Positions 11,623 through 24,141 of a stretch of 64,000 nucleotides of DNA are shown here, piece after piece. The DNA is taken from positions 3,844,001 through 3,908,000 of the forward strand of contig CP121458.1 of NCBI GenBank assembly GCA_029690005.1, given 5' to 3'. Positions within the stretch are counted from its first letter, which is position 1. Each line of letters begins with the position of its first letter. The notes below the pieces were generated by a model. That model had not been told where the DNA came from, searched no databases, and worked only from the letters and a program-made list of their open reading frames with translations. This DNA is from Prescottella defluvii (GTDB lineage: Bacteria; Actinomycetota; Actinomycetes; Mycobacteriales; Mycobacteriaceae). The position numbers and the translations under genes were made by a program.

Positions 11623-12672
11623 GTGGCGCTCTCCCTTCCCCGGCTGTCCGTTCGGCGGCCTGTTCGTTCACGTCGTGCATGTCCGGACGGACACCGACCA
11701 GTGCCGACGCGGAGAGCCGGTCGAGCACGGCAGCGAGCTTGCCCGCGTGGTGCTTGTGACTCCTGTCCTCCGCGACGTCCGCGTACACGACCTCCGCACC
11801 CAGCTGCTCGGCGGCGCGGCACAGGTGATCGCGTTCCCGGCCGGCCGGAACCGACGCCGAGTCGACGACGACGTGGTCCACCCGCAGGTCCGGTGCGTGC
11901 TGGCAGAGTACGTGGAGGTGACGCTCCGCGGAGAATCCGGCCGTCTCCCCGGCTCCGGCGCGAGGTTGAGGATCAGCACCTTCCGGGCCGACGACTGCTT
12001 GACCGCGTCGAGCAGTTCCGGCACGAGAACGTGCGGGATGACGCTCGAGAACCACGATCCCGGTCCGAGCACGACGAGGTCGGCCACGCCGACCGCGTCG
12101 AGTGCCTCGGGGCACGCGGGCGGGTTCGCCGGCCGCAGTCGCACCCTCCGAACCTTCCCCGGCGTCGTGGCGACCGCGACCTGGCCGCGGATGCAGCGAC
12201 TGACCCGAGGATCGGTCTCGAGGCCGACCACGTCGGCCTCGATCTCGAGCGCGACCGGGGACATGGGCAGCACGCGACCCTCGATCTGGAGCAGCCGCGC
12301 GACGGTGTCGAGCGCTGCGACCGTGTCGCCCAGCACTTCGGAGAGGCCGGCGATGATCAGGTTGCCGACGGAGTGGCCGGCGAGCGCGCCCGCGCCCCCG
12401 AAGCGGTGCTGAACGGTGTCGGTCCACGCCTGGACGTTGGGCTCCTTCGCGGCGAGCGCCGCAAGCGCCATCCGCAGGTCACCGGGCGGAATCACGCCGA
12501 GTTCGCTGCGCAGCCGGCCCGAGGACCCGCCGTCGTCGGCAACCGTCACGACCGCGGTGACATCCGAACTCAGTCGCCGCGCGGCGCTGAGCGTCGCGTA
12601 CAGGCCGTGACCGCCGCCGAACGCGACGATCCGCGGCGCGCGGCCGTTCCCGCGCTGTCGCTGGTCGCTCAT
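11585..12672 (-). CDS. yvcK: YvcK/CofD-like factor (gluconeogenesis/cell-wall factor; one frame break)
   Basis: UDP-sugar-binding protein of the CofD/YvcK family, needed for carbon-source-dependent cell-wall homeostasis in other Gram-positives. Seen: [12 protein letters not shown] glycine loop, [47 protein letters not shown]. The frame breaks near 11955 (after NLAPEPG) and continues as [14 protein letters not shown] to a stop at 11585, about 361 residues in all. Its ATG at 12672 overlaps the rapZ stop (ATGA). Confidence 0.93.
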
Positions 12673-13565
12673 TCGCGCCCCACATCGCGGTGGACGACAC
12701 GGACGGCGAGACCGTCCTCCTTCCGCAGAAGTGCCGCGAGCGCCTCCGACATGGCCACGCTGCGACGCTTGCCGCCGGTGCACCCGACCGCGATCGTCAT
12801 GTAGCGCTTTCCCTCCCGGCGGTATCCCGCCGTCGTCAATTCCAGCAGGCGCAGGTACGTGTCGAGGTACTCCTCGGCCCCATCCCGGACAGCACGTAGT
12901 CCGCACCGCCTCCTCCAGTCCGGTGTGTTCGCGCAGTTCCGGAATCCAGTGCGGATTCGGCAGGAACCGGACGTCGCACACCATGTCGGCGTCCATCGGC
13001 AGGCCGTGCTTGAACCCGAAGGACTGCACGGTCACCTGAATCTCGCTGCTGCCCTCGCCGCCGAAGGCGGTCTCGATCTCTCGCGCAGGTCACGGACCGC
13101 GAGCGACGACGTGTCGACCACCAGGTCGGCCGCCGCCTTCACGTGGGCCAGCTGCACGCGCTCGGCGGCGATCCCCTCGGACAGGGTGCCTTCCTTGCTG
13201 TCGCTCTGCAGCGGATGGCTGCGCCGCACGTGCTCGAAACGGCGGATCAGCGCCGAGTCGTTGGCCTCCAGGTACAGCACCCGCATCTGTACGGGCATCT
13301 GTTCGAGGGCCGCGACGACACGGGCGAGATCGCCGGTGAACGGCCGGCTGCGGACGTCGACGACGACGGCCAGCCGACGAATCGGCGGGTCGGATTCGAC
13401 ACCGAGATCCACCATCCGGGCGATCAGTTCGGGAGGCAGATTGTCGACGACGTACCAGCCGAGGTCCTCGAGGACCTTGGCCGCCGTGCTCAACCCGGCC
13501 CCGGACAACCCCGTGACGAGTGCGACCTCCATGCCGCCCTCGTCGCGTTCCTGCTGGTCGTTCAC
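12669..13565 (-). CDS. rapZ: RapZ-family nucleotide-binding protein (two frame breaks)
   Basis: P-loop protein of the RapZ/YvcJ family. Seen: [11 protein letters not shown]-loop, [43 protein letters not shown], and the C-terminal [11 protein letters not shown] motif that binds a sugar phosphate in RapZ. The usual basic residue after GAG in the P-loop is Leu25 here (codon TTG, 13493-13491). Breaks near 13085 and 12890. GTG start at 13565 overlaps the uvrC stop (GTGA). In actinobacteria the group uvrC-rapZ-yvcK-whiA is conserved; the function of RapZ there is not settled. Confidence 0.93.
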
Positions 13566-15658
13566 TGGAGACTCTGTCCTGTTCGTTCCGATACGCCGAT
13601 GTCCGTCACATCATCCCCCACCGTCGGCACTCCCGCAGCGACATCCGACCCCGCGTCCTGCTCTGCGTCGGCGCCTCCGAGTGCGTCGAGGACGGCCCGC
13701 GCCGTCGCGACTCCGATACCGGGCACCTCGGCGATCTCCTCGATGGTCGCGTTACGCAGCCGCGCCACCGACCGAAGTGCTTCACGAGCGCGGTGCGCCG
13801 CGTCTGGCCGAGGCCGCGTACCGAATCCAGCGCGGACGCCGTCATCCGGCGCGAACGCTTGCTGCGGTGGAAGGTGATCGCGAAGCGGTGCGCCTCGTCC
13901 CGGACTCGCTGCAGCAGGTACAGCGACTCGCTGGTGCGGGGCAGGATCACCGGATCCTCTTCCCCGGCACCCACACCTCCTCGAGCCGCTTCGCCAGGCC
14001 GATGACGGCGACGTCGGTGATGCCGAGTTCGTCGAGCACCTCCGCCGCCGCCGCGACCTGCGGCGCACCGCCGTCGACGACGAACAGGTTCGGCGGGTAG
14101 GCGAACTTGCGCGGACGACCGGTCTGCGGGTCCAGCGCGGCCTCGGGCGCTAGGTCGCCGCCGCTCGCGTCCGCCGTGTCCCGGTTGTGGCGCAAGAACC
14201 GCCGGCGGGTGACCTCCGCGACGCTGGCGACGTCGTCGGACCGGCCGTCGCCGGCCGCCTCCTTGATCGCGTAGTGCCGGTAGTCGGACTTGCGCGGCAG
14301 CCCGTCCTCGAAGACGACGAGCGACGCCACGACGTCGGTGCCCTGCACGTGACTGATGTCGACGCACTCGATCCGCAGCGGCGCCGAGTCCAGGTCGAGC
14401 GCCTCCTGGATGCCCTGCAGCGCAGCCGACCGCGACGTGAAGTCACCGGCCCGCTTCAGCTTGTGCTGCGCCAGGGCCTCCTTCGCGTTCCGCTCGACGG
14501 TCTCTGCGAGCGCCTTCTTGTCGCCGCGCTGCGGGACCCGCAGCTTCACGGCCGACCCGACGCAGCGTGCTCAGCCACTGCTGGACCTCGTCGGCATTGC
14601 GCGGCAGCACCGGCACCAGGACCTCGCGTGGCACCACGTTGACCGGCTGGTCGGCCGGACTCCGCCCGTGCCGAGGGCGGCCTGCTCGCCGTAGAACTGG
14701 GTGAGGAACTGCTCCACCAGGATTGCCAGTTCGGAGTCGTCTCCGGCGTCCTCGGCCACCGCGTCTCGCTCGATGGCGTCGCCGGCCTTCTCGACCACCC
14801 AGCCGCGCTGACCGCGCACACGACCACCCCGAACGTGGAAAACCTGGACGGCGACCTCGAGGTCGTCGGACGCGAACGCCACCAGGTCCGCGTCGGTGCC
14901 GTCACCGAGGACGACGGCCTGCTTCTCGAGCGCCTTCTTCAGCGCGCCGACGTCGTCGCGCAGCCGGGCCGCGGTCTCGAAGTCGAGCTCCTCGGCGGCG
15001 GCCTGCATCCGAGTCTCGAGCTGTCGGACGAGCCGGTCGGTACGGCCGGACAGGAAGTCGCAGAAGTCCTCGACGATCTGCCGGTGCTCCTCCGCATTGA
15101 CCCGGCCGACGCACGGCGCCGAGCACTTGTCGATGTAGCCGAGCAGGCAGGGCCGACCGATCTGGTTGTGCCGCTTGAAGACTCCGGCGGAGCACGTGCG
15201 CGCCGGGAAGACCCGCAGCAGCAGGTCGAGCGTCTCGCGGATGGCCCACGCGTGCGAGTACGGACCGAAGTAGCGCACACCCTTGCGGCGCGGACCGCGG
15301 TAGACGAACAGCCGCGGGAACTCCTCGTTCAGCGTCACCGCGAGCACCGGGTACGTCTTGTCGTCCCGGCACCGCACGTTGAACCGCGGATCGAACTCCT
15401 TGATCCAGTTGTACTCGAGCTGGAGAGCCTCGACCTCGGTGCTGACAACCGTCCACTCGACGCTGCCGGCGGTGGTGACCATCTGCCGGGTCCGCGGATG
15501 CAGCGACGAGACGTCGGCGAAGTACGAGTTGAGCCGCGAGCGCAGGCTCTTCGCCTTGCCGACATAGATCACACGGCCGTGCGGATCACGGAACTTGTAC
15601 ACGCCCGGCTCCACCGGGATGGATCCGGCGCGGGACGATACGTCGAAGGATCAGGCAC
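13562..15658 (-). CDS. uvrC: Excinuclease ABC subunit C (several frame breaks)
   Basis: Nucleotide excision repair endonuclease that makes both incisions. Seen: GIY-YIG domain (GVYKFRD...[14 protein letters not shown]), the [11 protein letters not shown] cysteine motif, the UVR domain ([21 protein letters not shown]), the RNase-H-like nuclease region ([22 protein letters not shown]) and a C-terminal helix-hairpin-helix ([19 protein letters not shown]). GTG start at 15658 gives [17 protein letters not shown], the family's N-terminus, after repairing a missing base near 15630. Further breaks near 14670, 14565, 13970 and 13800. Length about 698. Confidence 0.93.
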
Positions 15659-15700
15659 GATTCAAGGCTAGTCGGCGGTACCGACGGTATCCGCTCGCAG

Positions 15701-17904
<2,204 letters not shown>

Positions 17905-17949
17905 GTGCTTGGGCTCCAAAATCTTGAACTGGTGTGCTCGAGTATGTCC

Positions 17950-17971
17950 GGTGCATCGCTTCAGATGCACC
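17950..17971. repeat. Short inverted repeat in the ribE-ribBA spacer
   Basis: Perfect 8-base arms GGTGCATC / GATGCACC with a 6-base loop, 46 bases upstream of the ribBA start. No T run follows it. It may be an attenuator-like or operator element or have no function. I saw no FMN riboswitch core here. Confidence 0.4.
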
Positions 17972-18001
17972 TCAACAGTACGACCTTCCGATACGAGGTC
18001 G

Positions 18002-18622
18002 TTATTCCGGCTGTCGGGCGGCGGCGGTGTGCAGGCGCTCGACGTACTTGGCGATGACGTCGACCTCGAGGTTGACCGGGGTCCCCGGTTCCGCCGAGCC
18101 GAGGGTGGTCAGCGCGAGTGTCGTCGGGATCAGCGAGATCTCGAAGTACTCGTCGCCGTGCTCGCCGCCGAGCGCGGACACGGTCAGGGACACCCCGTCG
18201 ACCGTGATCGATCCCTTCTCCACGACGTAGCGCGAGATGCTCGACGGCAGCGAGATCCGCACCACCGTCCAGTTCTCGGACGGGCTGCGGCTGATGACCG
18301 CACCCGTCCCGTCGACGTGGCCCTGCACGATGTGCCCACCCAGCCGGCTGTTCACCGCTGCGGCACGCTCGAGGTTGACGCGGCTGCCGACCCGGAGAGC
18401 CCCGAGGCTCGACCGCACCAACGTCTCCTGCATCACGTCGGCGGTGAACGCTTCGCCGTCGACGACGTCGACGACCGTGAGGCACACACCGTTGACCGCG
18501 ATCGAGTCGCCGTGGCCGGCGTCCGCGGTGACCACGGGGCCACGGACCGTGAACCGGGCCGCGTCCGCCAGGTCTTCCTTGGCGACGATCTCGCCGAGTT
18601 CTTCGACGATTCCGGTGAACAT
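18002..18622 (-). CDS. ribE: Riboflavin synthase, alpha subunit
   Basis: Dismutates two lumazine molecules to riboflavin; trimer with two lumazine-binding repeats. Seen: canonical start [10 protein letters not shown], the first repeat's VNGVCLTV and second repeat's VDGVSLTV, and [17 protein letters not shown]. 206 residues, frame intact. A GTG 12 bases upstream would overlap the GAGGAG ribosome site itself, so the ATG at 18622 (11-base spacing) is chosen. Ends 97 bases before ribBA. Confidence 0.96.
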   Translation of the reverse strand: MFTGIVEELGEIVAKEDLADAARFTVRGPVVTADAGHGDSIAVNGVCLTVVDVVDGEAFTADVMQETLVRSSLGALRVGSRVNLERAAAVNSRLGGHIVQGHVDGTGAVISRSPSENWTVVRISLPSSISRYVVEKGSITVDGVSLTVSALGGEHGDEYFEISLIPTTLALTTLGSAEPGTPVNLEVDVIAKYVERLHTAAARQPE

Positions 18623-18684
18623 GTCTTCGCTCACTCCTCGGATCCCGGAGGATCGGTTCGGCGGTGATCCCGAACGGGATCACG

Positions 18685-19726
18685 TCACAGGCGATCCCAC
18701 GCCGCGGTGCGGCCCGATTGCTCCGGGATCAGGTTCAACAACACGTCGTCGCCGATCGTCTCGACGCTCTCTCGCCGAAACCGTAACGCCTCGGCGATGG
18801 TCCGGACCCGCGCCTTCCACTGCGTCGGACCCCGCGCCCAATACGACGGGCGCGATGTAGGCCTGGATCCGGTCGATCCGCCCGGCCGCGAGGAACGCCC
18901 CCGCCAGGCGCGGCCCGCCCTCGACCAGGACGTCGTCCTGATCAGCGAGGGCAGCCAGGACGTCCGTGACATCGCGGGTGCGCAGTACCAGCGTGGGCGC
19001 CGCGTCGTCGAGGACCTTCGCGGTGGATGGGATATCCCGATTCCCCACGACGACGCGCAGCGGCTGGTGCGGGGCGAGGGAGCCGTCGGGCAGCCGGGCC
19101 GTCAGCCACGGATCGTCCGCGAGCACGGTCCCGGTGCCGACGACGATCGCGTCGAGCCGGGCCCGATCCGCGTGCACGCGGGCCCGCGCCTCGGGGCCGG
19201 TGATCCACTGGCTGGTGCCGTCCGCGGCGGCGCTGCGGCCGTCGAGGGTCGCAGCGAACTTCCACGTGACGTGCGGCCGCCCGGTTCGTTGCCGGTGCAG
19301 CCACGCGCGGAGCGGTCCGCGTTCGACGTCGTCGGCGAGCGTTCCGCCCGACACCACGACGCCGGCTTTCGCGAGGGTCTCGGCGCCGCCCGAGGCCGCC
19401 GGGTTGGGTCGGCGACCGCGTAATGCACGGCCGCGATCCCGGCGTCGACGAGCGCCTGCGAACACGGCCCGGTGCGGCCGTAGTGGTTACACGGTTCGAG
19501 GGTGACGACGGCGGTGCCGCCGCGGGCGCGCTCCCCGCCTCGGTCAGCGCGACGACCTCCGCGTGCGGCCCGCCGGGCGGCTGGGTGGCGCCGATCCCGA
19601 CGATCTCGCCGGACGCGTCGAGAATCACCGCCCCGACCGGCGGGTTCGGGCTCGTGGCGCCCGGACGACGTGCGAGGCGTCGATCGCGAGCCGCATCGCG
19701 GCCTCGTTGGCGCGCGCAGACGTCAT
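18685..19726 (-). CDS. ribD: Riboflavin biosynthesis deaminase/reductase RibD (several frame breaks)
   Basis: Second and third steps of the pyrimidine branch of riboflavin synthesis. Seen: N-terminal zinc deaminase motif GPHAEVVAL and LEPCNHYGRTGPC, then the reductase domain WKFAATLDGRSAA, GTSQWITGPEARA, DAIVVGTGTVLADDP, VEGGPRLAGAFL. Breaks near 19650, 19540, 19410 and 18840; repaired length about 346. ATG 19726 (GTG 19729 also possible) lies 13 bases after the rpe stop. The order rpe-ribD-ribE-ribBA-ribH is shared with Mycobacterium. Confidence 0.92.
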
Positions 19727-19739
19727 CACGACCGACCCG

Positions 19740-20421
19740 TCAGATCGCCGACGTCAGGTGCGGCGACGCCTTGGCGGCCTGCGCACGCAGCGCCCGGACG
19801 GCGGCGGCGGGATCGGAGGCGCCGTAGACGGCCGATCCGGCGACGAAGCAGTCGACGCCCGCCTCGGCTGCCTGCTCGATCGTGTCGGCATTGATGCCGC
19901 CGTCGATCTCGACCAGCAGGCGCAGCTCGCCCGAGTCGACGAGCTTGCGGACGGCGCGCGCCTTGTCCAGCACGGAGGGGATGAACGACTGCCCGCCGAA
20001 GCCCGGCTCGACGCTCATCACCAGCAGCGTGTCGAAGTTCTTCAGGATCTGAGATACGGCTCGATGGGGGTGTTCGGCTTGACGCTCGGCCCCGCCTTGG
20101 CACCGGCGGCGCGGATGTCGCGGGCCACCGCGACGGGATCGTCGGTGGCCTCGGCGTGGAACGTGACGTTGCGTGCGCCGGCCTCGGCGTACGGCGGTGC
20201 CCAGCGGCCCGGGTCCTCGATCATCAGATGGCAGTCCAGCGGGATGTCGGTCGCCTTCAGGAGGCTCTGCACGACCGGCAGGCCGAGCGTGAGGTTCGGC
20301 ACGAAGTGGGCGTCCATCACGTCCACGTGCAGCCAGTCGGCACCGGCTACGGCGTCCGCCTCCTCGGCGAGACGGGCGAAGTCGGCGGAGAGATGGAGGG
20401 AGCGATCATCGGGGTTGCCAC
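19740..20421 (-). CDS. rpe: Ribulose-phosphate 3-epimerase (two frame breaks)
   Basis: Interconverts ribulose 5-phosphate and xylulose 5-phosphate. Seen: IAPSI(L)[10 protein letters not shown] after repair, [16 protein letters not shown] (metal ligands), [48 protein letters not shown]. Breaks near 20375 (one missing C) and 20045. GTG 20421 gives [12 protein letters not shown] 20409 is the alternative. Its product xylulose 5-phosphate is the substrate of the phosphoketolase encoded 4 kb away. Confidence 0.94.
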
Positions 20422-20432
20422 GCGGGCGAGTT

Positions 20433-22807
20433 TCAGTCGGCAGGAGTCGGCCTCCCGTCGCTACCGGGGTAGCGCCGGGCCGGCTCGCGGCCCGGCGGTT
20501 GGGTCACTTCCGGCCCGACCGGCGGCCGGACCGTCGGCATCGCCCGAATCTCGTTGCCGCGCAACGTCACCGACGTGCCGTCGTGCTGGATGGTCAGTTC
20601 GTCTCCGTGCACGAGCCGGTACCGCGTCTCCGTCCGGTCGATCTCGACCCTCAACCGGCATCCGGCGGCGGCTATGCCGAACGAGAGTCGGTCGATACCG
20701 CGCGGGAGCGCCGGACGGAACGTCAGTCCCGACCGCCTGCGCCGCGCACCGCCGAAGCCCTGGACGAGCGTGAGCCAGATGCCGGCCAGCGACGCCAGGT
20801 GCAGTCCGTCGCTCGTGTTGTGCTCGAGGTCGAGCAGGTCGATCAGCGCCGTCTCCCCAGGTAGTCGTATGCGAGGTGCATTGCTCCGACGTCCGCAGCC
20901 ACCACAGCCTGGCTGCACGCGGACAGGGACGAGTCCCGCACAGTCAGCCGCTCGTAGTACGCGAAGTCGCGGGCCTTCTCCTCGGCGGTCGAACGCATCG
21001 GGCACCCACTGCATCGCCAGCACGACGTCGGCCTGCTTGACCACCTGCTTTCGGTAGAGGTCGAAGTACGGGTAGTGCAGCAGCAGCGGGTAGTGCTCGG
21101 GTGGCGTCGCCGCGAAATCCCACACCTCGCGATCGGTGAATCCCGACGACTGCGGGTGCACCCCGCGCCGCTCGTCGTACGGCACGAACATGTGCTCGGC
21201 CGCCGTGCGCCACCCGCCGAGTTCCCCGTCGGTCACTCCGAGATCCGGCATCCGATCGCGGTGGCGTTCGACGACGCCGACGGCGGCGGTCAGGTTCTCG
21301 CGTGCCATCAGGTTCGTGTAGAGATCGTTGCGCACCAGCGCGCTGTACTCGTCGGGGCCGGTGACCCCGTCGATGCGGAACCGCGCGTCCTCGTCGAAGT
21401 AGCCGAGGGATCGCCACAGACGCGCCGTCTCCACGAGCAGATCCAGGCCCACCGTGCGCTCGAAGTCGGTGTCGTCGTTCGCCCGCAGGTATCCGATGGC
21501 GGCCCGCGCGATGGCGGCGTTGACGTGGAACGCGGCGGCCCCGGCCGGCCAGTACCCGCTGCATTCCTTGCCGGTGATGGTCCGCCACGGGAACGCCGCA
21601 CCGTCGAATCCCAGCTGGCGGGCCCGCTTCCGCGTCGTCTCCAGGGTCGAGTGCCGCCAGCGCAACGCATCGGCGACGGCCTGCGGGAAGACGGACGTCA
21701 GCACCGGGAGGACGAACATCTCGGTGTCCCAGAACGCATGACCGTCGTAGCCGCGCCCGGTCAGCCCCTTCGAGGCGATCGCGACGCCCTCGGCGCGAGC
21801 CGACGCCTGCAGGATCTGGAACAGCGCGAACCGCACCGCCTGTTGGACCTCCGGGTCGCCGTCGACGACGACGTCGGCGTGCTCCCAGAACGAGTCGAGG
21901 AACGTCCGCTGCTCGGAAACCAGACCGTCCCAACCGCTTTCCCGCGCGATCGTCAGCTCACCGGCGATCTCGTCGCGCATCGCCGGTGCCGTCCGGCGGG
22001 AAGACCATCCGTGGGCCACGTACTTGACCATCCGCACGTGCTCACCGGCCGCCAGCTCCGCAGAGATCGTGACCCGCCCCTGGTCGGGATAACTTCGGAA
22101 GCCGACGTGGACGTGCGAACCGAACACCTCGTGGTCCATCCCGACGGCCACGCGCAGACCGCTCTTGCCGGTCGTGTGGATGGCTGCACCAGCGCGTCGT
22201 GATCGAAGTTCTCCTCGCCGACCAGAGGCTCACCCAGCACCGCCGCCGCGCGCGGATCCGCCTCCGGTTCGGGCATCGGCTCGTTGGCAACCAGCTCGGA
22301 CTGCAGCACCACTCTGGCCGGACCGTCGAGCGACTCGACCCGGTAGTCGACGGCGCCGATCGCGCGCTGCGTGAACGACACGATCCGGGTGGTGCGCACC
22401 CGGACGGTCCGGCCCGCGGGTGAGCACCATTCGACGGTGCGCCGCAGCACCCCGGCCTGCAGGTCCAGTTCCTGCTCGTGCTTCAGGAGGTGCCCGCGCC
22501 GGACGTCGAACGGCTCGTCGTCGATCAGAAGCCGCACGATCTTGCCGTCGGTGATGTTGATGATCGTCTCGCCGAAGTTCGGATAGCCGTACCCGGGTTC
22601 GGCGTACGGCATGGGGCGGACCTCGTAGACGCCGGACAGGTAGCTGCCGGGCAGACCGTGCGGATCCCCCTCGTCGAGGTTGCCCCGCCAGCCGAGATGG
22701 CCGTTGGAGACGGTGAACAGCGACTCGGCCTGCGCGAGGACTTCGAAATCGAGACTCGTCGCGCGGAGGCGCCAGGGCTCGACCGGAAAGGCGGGATGAG
22801 TGATCAC
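20433..22807 (-). CDS. Glycoside hydrolase family 65 protein (trehalose/kojibiose/maltose phosphorylase-like)
   Basis: About 790 residues of the GH65 disaccharide phosphorylase/hydrolase family, close to M. tuberculosis Rv3401. Seen: [21 protein letters not shown] near the N-terminus, the (alpha/alpha)6 barrel motifs [17 protein letters not shown] and [18 protein letters not shown] (catalytic acid Glu in GPDEY), [10 protein letters not shown], and the C-terminal [13 protein letters not shown]. Breaks near 22180, 20990 and 20855; the last two compensate, and the stretch between them reads [18 protein letters not shown] when repaired. GTG start 22807. Substrate not predictable from sequence alone; phosphorolysis of a trehalose-type disaccharide is a family-based guess. 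Confidence 0.88.
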
Positions 22808-22881
22808 GACGTCGAACCTCCCAGTCGCCTGCCGATCCCTCGACTACGGACCCGTCAGTTCACGCTAGGACACCCGCGCCG

Positions 22882-23891
22882 TCACGGCACGAGAACCGCC
22901 GCACCTCCGAACACTCCGCCGGCGAGGTCCGCGAGCGCCTTGTCGGCAGCGTCGAGCGGATAGCGGTGGGCACTGACCCGCAGACGATGTTGCTGCGCGA
23001 ACGCGAGGAAATCCCTCGCGTCCTGCCGCGTGTTCGCGGCTGACGCTGCGGACCTGACGCTCACGGAACAGGTGCCGCTGATAGTTCAGCGGCGGAACGT
23101 CGCTGAGGTGGATACCGGCGAGCGCGAGCGTGCCACCGGCATCGAGCGCCTCGAGCGCGGGCGGCACGAGGTCGCCGGCCGGCGCGAACAGGATCGCCGA
23201 GTCCAGCGGTTCCGGCGGTGGGTCGGCCGCCCCTGCACCGACGCCGCACCCAGGCTGAAGGCCAGTTCGCGTGCCTCCTCGCCGCGCGTCATCACGTGGA
23301 CCCGGGCACCGCGCGCCAGCGCGACCTGCGCGGTGAGGTGGGCGCTGCCGCCGAAGCCGTAGATCCCGAGGCGCCCACCGTCGGGCAGATCCGCGCGCAG
23401 CAGCGACCGGTAGCCGATGATGCCCGCACACAGCAGCGGCGCGATCTCCACGATCGGGTACCCGGTGGGAGCTCGAGCGCGTAGTCCGCCGGCACCGTCG
23501 TGTACTCGGCGTAGCCGCCGTCGGCGTCCCAACCCGTGTACGTCGAATAGGGGCACAGGTTCTCGTCGCCACGCACGCAGTAGCGACAGTGCCCGCAGGT
23601 ACCTCGCAGCCACGCGATTCCGACCCGCTGGCCCACCTCGAACCTGCCGGCGTGCTCTCCCAGGTCCTCCCCCACCCCGACGACCTCGCCGACGATCTCG
23701 TGGCCGGGAATCACGTTGAGTCGGTGCGGCGGCAACTCGCCCTCGACGACGTGCAGGTCTGTCCGGCACACGCCGCACGCCAGGACCTTGACGAGCAGAT
23801 CCTTGCTGGTGGGCCGCGGGAGCAGTTCGCGGTCCATCCGCAGTGGGCGACCCGCCAGCGGCCCGGGTCTGGCGGTACGCCAGGCGCGCAT
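22882..23891 (-). CDS. adhA: Zinc-dependent alcohol dehydrogenase (AdhA-like; several frame breaks)
   Basis: Medium-chain zinc alcohol dehydrogenase, very like mycobacterial AdhA (Rv1862). Seen: [14 protein letters not shown] and PGHEIVGEV (catalytic zinc ligands), [15 protein letters not shown] (structural zinc cysteines), [43 protein letters not shown] (NAD loop), [19 protein letters not shown] 23891 starts [12 protein letters not shown] as in homologues. Breaks near 23470, 23240 and 23040. Ends 74 bases before the GH65 gene; divergent from the phosphoketolase. Confidence 0.92.
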
Positions 23892-24127
23892 CGTCGTGGT
23901 CGCCGTCGTGGTTCGTGAGGGGTCGCTCCGCATCCCGGATCCGTACTTCGTCGTCGGCGATCGTCACGGCCAGTGCGCGACATCGTCGGAGGTGCCGGTT
24001 GTCGTCTCTTCAGGATGCCTGGTTCGGCGCGCTCGCAACAGGGGGAATCGGAGGAACCGGTCTCGTCGCGCGAAGCGCTGGCGGCCGACGCCCGCGGCGG
24101 CCAGGATGGAGGCACCTTCGCCCTACC

Positions 24128-24134
24128 GGAGGAG
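24128..24134 (+). promoter_or_regulatory. Ribosome binding site fixing the phosphoketolase start
   Basis: GGAGGAG, 7 bases before a GTG at 24142 that opens [20 protein letters not shown] sequence. It decides the start of a gene whose long upstream open frame would otherwise mislead. Confidence 0.75.
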
Positions 24135-24141
24135 TCGACCC

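Noticed and set aside
17905..18001. FMN riboswitch in the riboflavin operon
   Set aside because: Looked in the ribE-ribBA spacer and before ribE for the conserved RFN core; only a short 8-base hairpin was found.
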